From: an uncultured Cytophagaceae bacterium
Lineage (GTDB): Bacteria; Bacteroidota; Bacteroidia; Cytophagales; Microscillaceae
DNA length: 5,086 nt
Reading direction: 5' to 3'
Assembly: GCA_937899305.1 (NCBI GenBank)
Contig: CALDJV010001132.1
Location: forward strand, 1 to 5,086
This document shows positions 1-5,057 of this stretch, one piece after another (the first letter of the stretch is position 1; each line of letters begins with the position of its first letter). A program made the translations under genes and the position numbers. The notes beneath the pieces are model-generated. The model ran no database searches, was not told the DNA's origin, and was given only the letters and a program-made list of their open reading frames with translations.

Positions 1-12
1 ACCGCCTCAAAC

Positions 13-48
13 CAACCCACCAAAAGGTGTGGTTGAGTGATGATTTTT
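13..48 (+). terminator. Possible weak intrinsic terminator of an upstream gene
   Basis: CAACCCACC (13-21) and GGTGTGGTTG (26-35) form a 9-bp stem with one bulged T and an AAAA loop. A short T-run follows at 44-48, about 8 nt beyond the stem. No coding region was recognised in the first bases, so the gene it might terminate would lie outside the window. The gap between stem and T-run makes it weak, and it could simply be an intergenic hairpin. Confidence 0.3.
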
Positions 49-152
49 ATTGTTTCGTTTATTGTTCTATTGTTCCGCCTACGGCTCATTGTTGCATTGT
101 TAAATGGCTATATTGTTCCGCTTCGCTTATTGTTACATTGTTCTATTGTTTC
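49..152. repeat. Octamer short tandem repeats, ATTGTTNN
   Basis: ATTGTT occurs nine times here, at 49, 61, 69, 88, 96, 112, 129, 137 and 145. Most copies fall in exact 8-bp steps: 61/69, 88/96 with a degenerate unit at 104 leading to 112, and 129/137/145. The runs are broken by short GC-rich inserts of related sequence, GCCTACGGCTC at 77-87 and GCTTCGCTT at 120-128, and GGCTTTGCTC follows the last unit. Stray copies lie at 218 and 374. The array lies in the gene-free stretch ahead of the DUF4230 gene. No function is evident. Confidence 0.75.
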
Positions 153-239
153 GGCTTTGCTCAGGACTTCGGGTTGCGCGAGGCGACTATTATTTTCGCA
201 AATATGATAACAGTTGTATTGTTTCGCATCGCGCTACTG

Positions 240-343
240 TGGACTATGGACTGTCGACCGTGGACTAAAGAAAAAAACTACGAACTACTGACTACCAACT
301 CCTAACTAAAGAAACCATGGACTAGATAAAACTCCCAACTAAA
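240..343. repeat. Heptamer short tandem repeats, TGGACTA and AACTACN types
   Basis: Two adjacent 7-bp tandem arrays are visible. The first has TGGACTA (240), TGGACTG (247), TCGACCG (254, degenerate) and TGGACTA (261). The second has AACTACG (276), AACTACT (283), GACTACC (290), AACTCCT (297) and AACTAAA (304). A further pair, AACTCCC-AACTAAA, sits at 330-343, and a lone TGGACTA at 318. Read in the same phase, both arrays fit RACTAYN, so they may share an origin. Heptamer intergenic repeats are known in other bacteria, for example the cyanobacterial STRR sequences; these differ in sequence. Confidence 0.75.
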
Positions 344-380
344 GTCTTCCAACATCATTAGCTTCTTACCAAAATTGTTC

Positions 381-388
381 TATTTTTG
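381..388 (+). promoter_or_regulatory. Bacteroidota -7-like promoter element for the DUF4230 gene
   Basis: TATTTTTG matches the Bacteroidota -7 consensus TAnnTTTG exactly and lies 27 nt before the ATG at 416. No TTG or TTTG is seen at the expected distance upstream, so only half of the usual promoter is present. The same octamer occurs in the better promoter at 3605-3612. Confidence 0.4.
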
Positions 389-415
389 TGATATACCAAC
401 CTCACAAAAAACACC

Positions 416-1033
416 ATGTTACGTAGTTTCTTTTCCATTATTTTCTTCGTTATGGGTGCCATCTTCGGCATCATAGGCTGGAGTTTTTACAAAACAGGGT
501 CGTTCCCTTTTCTTCCTGAAGACAAGCCAGTGACCAAACACAATGCAGTACTCGAGAAAATAGAATCTTTAGGCAATCTGGAACTCATTCGGTATAGTTA
601 TAAAGACATGGTAGAGCACGAAGTAATCAAAGCCTATTTGCCTGATCCTAAGGTAGTATTGATGGTATCAGGAGAAGTAGTAGGGTGCTTGAACCTCAAG
701 AAAGTGAAGCCCAGCGATGTGGTAGAAAAAACAGATACCGTGTACATCCGGTTGCCTCGTCCCGAAATTTGCGTATCCAAAATCAATCATAATGAGTCCA
801 AGGTATTCGATACCCGTAATACCACATTATTTGCAGATCGTGCTAAGCTGATAGACCAAGCTTATAAAATAGCCGAAAACCATTTGCCACAAGCGGCCAA
901 GCAGGCCAATATTTTGGAGCGTACCAAGGTAAGTGGAGAAAAATTACTTCGCCCTTTGTTTGAAAATTTATCTAAGAAAAAGGTCGTGTTTACTTATCCT
1001 GTGGCGGGTAATAAGAATATTAAAATGCAATAG
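416..1033 (+). CDS. DUF4230 family membrane-anchored protein
   Basis: The 205-residue product has one N-terminal membrane segment (about residues 4-24, rich in Phe, Ile and Gly), then a polar domain that probably lies outside the cytoplasmic membrane. The order of features fits DUF4230: a VLEKIESLGNLELIRYSY block (45-62), a beta-rich stretch with VSGEVVGCLNL (84-94), the LPRPEI strand (113-118), and a long charged helical segment (about 139-186) ending in VVFTYP. The length is normal for the family, whose function is unknown. The ATG at 416 is preferred because it includes the whole membrane segment; Met13 would cut it in half. There is no Shine-Dalgarno sequence, as usual in this phylum. The gene stands alone, converges on the FKBP gene, and shows no T-run terminator of its own. 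Family assignment is by recognition and was not searched. Confidence 0.8.
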   Translation: MLRSFFSIIFFVMGAIFGIIGWSFYKTGSFPFLPEDKPVTKHNAVLEKIESLGNLELIRYSYKDMVEHEVIKAYLPDPKVVLMVSGEVVGCLNLKKVKPSDVVEKTDTVYIRLPRPEICVSKINHNESKVFDTRNTTLFADRAKLIDQAYKIAENHLPQAAKQANILERTKVSGEKLLRPLFENLSKKKVVFTYPVAGNKNIKMQ

Positions 1034-1113
1034 GTGAGTAGAGGCAGTTGTCGGTTCAGGATCAATGTATACCATACACACTGGCTCATTTTAACCTGTC
1101 AGGCGTAGGTAAT

Positions 1114-1145
1114 AAAAAAAACTCCTTTGATGCCTACCAAAGGAG
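1114..1145 (-). terminator. Intrinsic terminator of the FKBP gene
   Basis: CTCCTTTG (1122-1129) and CAAAGGAG (1138-1145) form a perfect 8-bp stem with an 8-nt loop. Read on the minus strand, eight T residues (1114-1121) follow directly, and the stem can extend into them through G-T and A-T pairs. It starts about 40 nt past the FKBP stop codon. In the plus direction no T-run follows, so it should not terminate the DUF4230 transcript efficiently. Confidence 0.85.
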
Positions 1146-1183
1146 CCTTAATTGTATGAAGTTGGTCAATGAATCATCAAAAC

Positions 1184-1609
1184 CTAGCTAATCTCAACAA
1201 TTTCAATGTCGAAAATCAAATCTTTACCTGCCAATGGGTGGTTGGCGTCTACCAAAATAGTAGTATCTCTGATCTCTTTGACAATGACTGTAATTTGATT
1301 TCCATTCTGGAGTTGTGCGGGTAGTTCCATACCTACCTGTACATTCATTTGCTTCAATTGATCTTCGTAGGGCATTTCTACCATCAATTGCTCATTTACT
1401 GGGCCATAAGCCTGGTCGCTTGCAATCTCCACGGTTTTGCTGTCGCCAACTTGCATACCCATTACTCCTTGCTCGAAGCCTGGGATCATTTGTTTCGCAC
1501 CAATGGTAAATTCAAGAGGTTCACGATCACGCGAAGAGTCAAATACAGTTCCGTCGGTTAACTTTCCGGTGTAATGAACCTTAACTTTATTTCCGTTTTG
1601 AGCAGTCAT
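1184..1609 (-). CDS. FKBP-type peptidyl-prolyl cis-trans isomerase, SlyD-like
   Basis: The 141-residue product is predicted to catalyse cis-trans isomerisation of Xaa-Pro bonds and to act as a folding helper, probably in the cytoplasm since there is no signal peptide. It shows the FKBP signature VHYTGKLTDGTVFDSS (11-26), then PLEFTIG (31-37), MIPGFEQGVMGM (41-52) and AYG (67-69). Tyr13, Phe23, Asp24, Ile42 and Tyr68 match usual active-site positions. Residues about 75-119 replace the FKBP flap with the insert-in-flap chaperone domain of SlyD/SlpA proteins, and the chain returns with NHPLAGKDLIFDIEIVEI (123-140). The His/Cys-rich metal-binding tail of enterobacterial SlyD is absent: the protein ends at Ser141. 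The ATG at 1607-1609 places the first FKBP strand correctly. It is monocistronic, with a hairpin in the leader and an intrinsic terminator downstream. Confidence 0.93.
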   Translation of the reverse strand: MTAQNGNKVKVHYTGKLTDGTVFDSSRDREPLEFTIGAKQMIPGFEQGVMGMQVGDSKTVEIASDQAYGPVNEQLMVEMPYEDQLKQMNVQVGMELPAQLQNGNQITVIVKEIRDTTILVDANHPLAGKDLIFDIEIVEIS

Positions 1610-1624
1610 TAAAAGAGTAGTTTG

Positions 1625-1658
1625 AGCGTATAGATGCCCTTGTTTGGCCCAATACGCT
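1625..1658 (-). promoter_or_regulatory. Hairpin in the leader of the FKBP gene
   Basis: AGCGTAT (1625-1631) and ATACGCT (1652-1658) pair perfectly over 7 bp. After an asymmetric internal loop, GCC (1636-1638) can pair with GGC (1646-1648) around a 7-nt loop. The structure ends 15 nt before the ATG, so it would lie in the 5' untranslated region if transcription starts upstream. It matches no riboswitch known to me and may be an operator-like site or a chance hairpin. Confidence 0.35.
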
Positions 1659-1765
1659 GATAAAAAAATGAATAAAGTGGCAAGTTAGCGATAAAAGTCA
1701 GAAGCTGCTATTTTACCATCCCTAAAGTGGTTTGACTCGATTCATTAAAGTACAAGTTGAGCAAT

Positions 1766-1796
1766 AAAAAAGGCAATCTGAGCATCAGATTGCCTT
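1766..1796 (-). terminator. Strong intrinsic terminator of the MORN-like protein gene
   Basis: AAGGCAATCTGA (1770-1781) and TCAGATTGCCTT (1785-1796) form a perfect 12-bp stem with a 3-nt loop. On the minus strand the stem runs into a T-run (1766-1771). It starts 24 nt beyond the stop codon at 1821. It separates this gene from the FKBP gene, so the two minus-strand genes are probably not an operon. Confidence 0.9.
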
Positions 1797-1820
1797 GCTG
1801 GAAAACCAGTATTTAGCAAA

Positions 1821-3227
1821 CTACTTTAATTTTAAATCATAGCAGCCCCATTTGTATAGATCACTGCCATTTTGAGTTACATACGCCTCGTCCCCTTCTA
1901 CAAAACTCACGGTCTTTGTGGTATCGTTCAATTTATCAAAAACTAACACAAAATTGATCATTTCACCGTAATATACAAATCTACGCACCTTGTCGTTTTG
2001 AATAAAGAAAGTACGTTTGAGCTTATTTACTTTTTTGGTGTCTACATCAATCATCGTGAAACCATCTTTTTGACCTGCCGAGGGAGTACCTAAGCCAGCA
2101 CCACCAGTGAGCAGAATATTTCGGTAATGGCAGTATACAATCGTATTTTTATCGGTCACCAGTACTTTCTCTACATACAAACCCTTGCCACGTCCGTCAC
2201 ATTGTTTGTTAAGCGTGTATTCCTTGAGTACTTTTTGTCCTTTTAGAAAATTATCCAAACTTTCCTTGGCCGCGATTTTACCGTTGGTGTAGGCAATACT
2301 GTTTTTGTTTTTACCCCATAAAAAAGTGGTATTGCCGTTTCTTACCCCATTTTTTACCTCAATTGTGATGCGGTCGATGAGTTTGTTTTGTCGGGAACTA
2401 AATAATCCAAATCTTGCGGTACCCGTGAAAGGTTTACCATCTTTTACAAATTTTTCTGACTTTATTTTGTCACGATCATAAGTGATGATCGCCTTTACCC
2501 CATCAGCGTAAACGCGCTCCCAGGTACCTACTTTTTCGTTCATTTTATAGTTACCCTTCTCAATCAAATTACCTTTGAGGTCCTTATTGAGATAAGCTCC
2601 ATCATAGTAAGCCGAAATAAGTTGCCCATTAGACCATTTTTCGGCCCTGTCTACTTGCAATTGATTTCGAAGACCAAAGTAAGTCACTTTGGTACGACGG
2701 TTATCGCCCTGGGCATTTTTGATTTCTACTTTTTTGATGGGCTTTTTGCTTTCTGGATCAAATGAAGTTTGGGCCATCAGTTTGCCTTGGTCATATACAT
2801 CTTCGGTTTCTACACTACCAAACACATAATTTACGACCTTGCCGTGTTTGATACCTTTGTTGTAGTTGGCATCCATCACTGCTTCTCCATCTTCAGTCCA
2901 TTCTTTGCATTGTTGATGGTATTGTCCGCCAAAAAATGAGGCCTTGAGATAAGGTTTCTTGTTAACTTTAAAGAACAAGACGGCTTTTCCGTGCAATGGT
3001 TTGCCCATCAATTTACCTTCGGCTACCTCTATTTTATTATTGGCCAGGCCTACATAGGTACGCCCTTCGCTTGCTTTGATATTGTCACATCCTACACATA
3101 CTTCGACTGTTCCGTAGTAAGTATCGTTCGAGATCTCCATTTTCTTTGAACTATACTGGGCAACACTAGTAAGGGTAGAAACCATTAACAGACTAAGAAT
3201 AAATAGATATTGGTAATTTTTTTTCAT
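1821..3227 (-). CDS. Secreted protein with MORN-like repeats, function unknown
   Basis: The 468-residue product begins with a clear Sec signal peptide: KK at 2-3, a hydrophobic core at about 8-19, and probable cleavage after SVAQ (21-24). There is no lipobox Cys, so it should be periplasmic, surface-exposed or released. Residues about 69-150, 193-255 and 257-320 contain degenerate MORN/YwqK-like segments, such as GKPLHGKAVLFF, GIKHGKVVNY, EKVGTWERVYADG and GVRNGNTTFLWG, where Gly-x-aromatic strands alternate with charged turns. A CVGC motif at 44-47 follows the signal. The last ~125 residues, from about 343, look like a separate beta domain (TDKNTIVYCHY, then NFVLVFDKLNDT, TVSFVEGD and WGCYDLKL); I have an impression of similar C-terminal domains in other secreted Bacteroidota proteins. 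MORN-like repeats occur in many unrelated proteins and do not give a function. The ATG at 3227 directly precedes the signal peptide. Confidence 0.85.
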   Translation of the reverse strand: MKKNYQYLFILSLLMVSTLTSVAQYSSKKMEISNDTYYGTVEVCVGCDNIKASEGRTYVGLANNKIEVAEGKLMGKPLHGKAVLFFKVNKKPYLKASFFGGQYHQQCKEWTEDGEAVMDANYNKGIKHGKVVNYVFGSVETEDVYDQGKLMAQTSFDPESKKPIKKVEIKNAQGDNRRTKVTYFGLRNQLQVDRAEKWSNGQLISAYYDGAYLNKDLKGNLIEKGNYKMNEKVGTWERVYADGVKAIITYDRDKIKSEKFVKDGKPFTGTARFGLFSSRQNKLIDRITIEVKNGVRNGNTTFLWGKNKNSIAYTNGKIAAKESLDNFLKGQKVLKEYTLNKQCDGRGKGLYVEKVLVTDKNTIVYCHYRNILLTGGAGLGTPSAGQKDGFTMIDVDTKKVNKLKRTFFIQNDKVRRFVYYGEMINFVLVFDKLNDTTKTVSFVEGDEAYVTQNGSDLYKWGCYDLKLK

Positions 3228-3350
3228 AGATAATTAATGTGTTTTTCAAAAAAAATAAGGAATTGGATATCAGGCTTTCATATCCAGGATTTTTAGTGTG
3301 GGTAGTTCAATACTTGGTACAAAACACCACCACTGTTCTTGATACTTGTG

Positions 3351-3407
3351 CGACATAACCCTCCCTACAGACTTCTCTAAGCTCCATATTTTCAGTAAGT
3401 TATGTCG
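3351..3407. repeat. 9-bp perfect inverted repeat, 39-bp spacer
   Basis: CGACATAAC (3351-3359) and GTTATGTCG (3399-3407) are exact reverse complements. They lie between two divergent promoter regions, roughly 125-175 bp upstream of the minus-strand gene and 330-385 bp upstream of the plus-strand gene. They could be paired binding sites for a regulator or the base of an RNA stem. Neither arm was recognised as a known operator. Confidence 0.55.
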
Positions 3408-3580
3408 AGATATTAGCGTTAAGTTAAATGGGAAAGGTTGGTTGTTTTATAAATAACTTCAAGTTAATACAAAATTTATAATTTAGTAAAAATAATACGT
3501 AACTTTTTCAACGCAGATTTTCTACTTCTATTGTTAAAGCGCGAAACTATAAAATATTATATGTGAATGTAGGGGTTTGG

Positions 3581-3612
3581 TTTGCTTTGTTATACCCCAA
3601 AAAGTATTTTTG
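3581..3612 (+). promoter_or_regulatory. Bacteroidota-type promoter of the lipoprotein gene
   Basis: TTTG (3581-3584) and TATTTTTG (3605-3612) match the -33 (TTTG) and -7 (TAnnTTTG) consensus of the Bacteroidota housekeeping sigma factor. The 20-nt spacing is within the known range. Transcription would start near 3619, giving a leader of about 117 nt. TTTG also occurs just before (3576-3579) and just after (3586-3589) the chosen -33 copy. Confidence 0.6.
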
Positions 3613-3735
3613 CTGAGAAACTGTTTGAATTTTTAGGCATAGCACGATTAGAAACTATTATAAGAAATTCAAATATTGAACAACTTTACTTAAAGGAGTT
3701 TGATTTCTAAAAACTACATAAAAAATCTCTAACAA

Positions 3736-4263
3736 ATGAAAAGTATATTGACCAATCTAATGGTAGTGGTTGCCCTTAGCTTTATGTTTGCTTGTGGCGG
3801 AAAGAGCTCTACTGAAATTGCGAATGAAACCAGAAAATCGGGTAATAGTCCCGAATTGACCAAGCGGTTAAAAAAAGAACATGACCTGATGACTAGAGAG
3901 CATGAGTTTATGGAAAAAGAGCATCGCGCTTTGGTAAAAGAGTTTGCCGACATGGATAAAAAGTACGAAGCAGCCCATGGGGGAAAACGTGACAAAATTT
4001 ACGAAGATGCCGCCAAGGATCACAAAAAGCTTTTGGATGATCACACCAAGTTGATCAATGATCATATGGTATTGATCAAGCAACACGATGACGCGACGCT
4101 TAAACATGGCAACAAAGGAATGACTGATGCGGAGTTTCGTAAGATTCATCATGCATTGAAAGAAAAGCATCATGATATGAAGGAGAGTCATATGAAAATG
4201 AAAATGACCCACGATTTGTTTGAAACAGACTTCGACTTATTGATGGGGAAATATGATTCGTAG
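3736..4263 (+). CDS. His/Met-rich helical lipoprotein with heptad histidines, function unknown
   Basis: The 175-residue product has a lipoprotein signal: a hydrophobic stretch (8-19) ending FMFAC, with Cys20 as the probable lipidated residue, then GGKSS. The rest is highly charged and predicted helical. His recurs every 7 residues in three blocks: 49, 56, 63 (then Phe70, Tyr77); 96, 103, 110, 117, 124; and 138, 145, 152, 159 (then Phe166). Residue +3 from each is usually Leu, Met or Phe, so His takes an a-like and the hydrophobic residue a d-like heptad position. Gly-containing breaks at 81-83 and 125-128 separate the blocks. The mature part has 15 His, 10 Met and only the lipid Cys. Metal binding or a structural envelope role is inferred; no family was recognised. 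The ATG at 3736 gives a complete signal peptide, and a good promoter lies upstream. Transcription looks monocistronic. Confidence 0.88.
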   Translation: MKSILTNLMVVVALSFMFACGGKSSTEIANETRKSGNSPELTKRLKKEHDLMTREHEFMEKEHRALVKEFADMDKKYEAAHGGKRDKIYEDAAKDHKKLLDDHTKLINDHMVLIKQHDDATLKHGNKGMTDAEFRKIHHALKEKHHDMKESHMKMKMTHDLFETDFDLLMGKYDS

Positions 4264-4277
4264 TAGTGGGAGTCATT

Positions 4278-4305
4278 TCATAGGTACTTGCTATGAGATT
4301 GTTTT
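4278..4305 (+). terminator. Weak candidate terminator after the lipoprotein gene
   Basis: TCATAG (4278-4283) and CTATGA (4291-4296) form a 6-bp stem with a 7-nt loop, followed by GATTGTTTT. The stem is AT-rich and the T-run is interrupted, so it is weak. Its 3' arm can instead pair further downstream (TATGAGA 4292-4298 with TCTCATA 4315-4321), and a third hairpin, TTTATGA (4303-4309) with TCATAAA (4317-4323), competes with that one. Confidence 0.35.
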
Positions 4306-4361
4306 ATGAACCTGTCTCATAAATCAAAGACCACCTAACGAAAAATAAGCTTTAGATAAAT

Positions 4362-4398
4362 TTACACCTAACAGGTTCTCGAAACCTGTTAGGTGTAA
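4362..4398. repeat. REP-like palindrome between convergent genes, possible bidirectional terminator
   Basis: TTACACCTAACAGGTT (4362-4377) and AACCTGTTAGGTGTAA (4383-4398) form a perfect 16-bp stem with a 5-nt loop. Palindromes built on CCTAACAGG/CCTGTTAGG are, from general familiarity, recurrent in intergenic regions of Bacteroidota genomes and resemble REP elements; this was not searched. Partial copies in this window are CACCTAAC (4332-4339), AACCTGTC (4309-4316) and AACCTGTCAGG (1093-1103). It begins 17 nt after the LRR stop codon. No strong T-run follows on either strand, so terminator activity is possible but unproven. Confidence 0.7.
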
Positions 4399-4415
4399 TA
4401 TCGATATATAAAATA

Positions 4416-5006
4416 TTATTTTACAGCCGACATCGTATTCTGATCATTCTCAAACCAACTACGAATGGCCTCAATCCCATTCATTGCTACCTGAATAGGA
4501 GGCATCTGTAACAACAATCCCTTTACTTTTATTTTTTTCAAATGGGGCAGCTGAGTAATGGCATGAGGCAAATGGGTAATTTCGGTATTTTCTAAGCCCA
4601 ATTGTTGTAGGTTTTTCAATTGACTGATGTCAGAAGGTAACTCATTGATCTTGGTTTGGCACATGTTCAATACCTCAAGTTGATGGAGTTCAAATAAAGT
4701 TTGAGGTAAATGATGAATAGGAACTTGCTTTAAGCTGAGTTCTTTGAGGTTTTTGAGTTTGCCAATGGCCTGATCTAAATCCTTGAGTGGGTTCTGGTCC
4801 AGACAAAGTTTTTGGAGGTTGGTTAATCCATATATTTCTGATGGTATGGCTTGCAAGCCGAGGTCCGTCAAGTCAAGTTGATGGGTTTCGCGGGCTTCTG
4901 AAATTTTGATCCGGCAATGCATTAATTTTTGAGAAGCTTCATCCAATTTGTTTTCTTCAGCAAAGATATGCTCTAATTGATGCAAGTTGAGCAAAGAAGC
5001 AGGCAA
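4416..5006 (-). CDS. Leucine-rich repeat protein, 5' end uncertain
   Basis: The product is a bacterial LRR protein, a fold used mostly for protein binding; its partner is unknown. Repeats of exactly 23 residues begin at 65, 88, 111, 134 and 157, with pattern LxxLxLxxNxLxxLPxxIxxLxx, preceded by a capping helix (23-40) and a first repeat (about 42-64). The chain ends with PPIQVAMNGIEAIRSWFEND (169-188), which resembles the linker between LRR and Roc GTPase domains of ROCO proteins, but no GTPase follows. No signal peptide is visible, so it is probably cytoplasmic. The first codon here is TTG, without a ribosome-binding site. LRR-like sequence (ANQLQSLPASLLNL) continues upstream in frame to 5054, where a TAA (5055-5057) interrupts it. 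The first in-frame ATG is at 4920-4922 (Met29), inside the capping helix. The gene may thus use a rare start or be a truncated fragment. Confidence 0.7.
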   Translation of the reverse strand: MPASLLNLHQLEHIFAEENKLDEASQKLMHCRIKISEARETHQLDLTDLGLQAIPSEIYGLTNLQKLCLDQNPLKDLDQAIGKLKNLKELSLKQVPIHHLPQTLFELHQLEVLNMCQTKINELPSDISQLKNLQQLGLENTEITHLPHAITQLPHLKKIKVKGLLLQMPPIQVAMNGIEAIRSWFENDQNTMSAVK

Positions 5007-5057
5007 AGACTGTAATTGATTGGCGGTAATATTGTTGAAAACTTGGTAAAAGTATTA

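Larger units (their letters stand above)
3228..3735. other. Divergent gene-free region of 508 bp
   Basis: This AT-rich stretch separates two divergent exported-protein genes. No convincing ORF or known RNA is visible on either strand. It holds a small inverted repeat, TGGATAT (3264-3270) with ATATCCA (3280-3286), a longer-spaced inverted repeat (3351-3407), an A/T-dense tract at about 3450-3500, and a good promoter (3581-3612). GGGGT (3572-3576) and ACCCC (3594-3598) flank the promoter's -33 element and could form an operator or hairpin. AAAGGAG at 3692-3698 resembles a Shine-Dalgarno sequence but lies 37 nt before the ATG, too far to serve it. No clear promoter was found for the minus-strand gene. 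Confidence 0.6.

Noticed and set aside
27..305. Open frame of 92 codons through the repeat region
   Set aside because: It runs straight across the octamer and heptamer arrays, is Cys-rich with repeated FYC/LYC words that simply translate ATTGTT repeats, and shows no domain. It is a by-product of the repeats.
1..415. CRISPR array
   Set aside because: The repeats are 7-8 bp in direct tandem, without long conserved repeats or unique spacers of regular length.
1315..1561. Two plus-strand open frames inside the FKBP gene
   Set aside because: They are antisense to a clear FKBP coding sequence and have no family features.
3700..3732. Possible 10-codon leader peptide starting with TTG after AAAGGAG
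   Set aside because: The GGAG would be only one base from the TTG, too close for initiation, and this phylum rarely relies on Shine-Dalgarno pairing.
3729..4212. Two minus-strand open frames opposite the lipoprotein gene
   Set aside because: They are antisense shadows caused by the periodic codon pattern of the lipoprotein gene; the Phe/His/Met-rich translation is compositional.
4309..4322. AACCTGTCTCATAA as a possible insertion-sequence end
   Set aside because: It vaguely recalls terminal repeats with a CTGTCTCA core, but there is no partner end, target duplication or transposase in the window.
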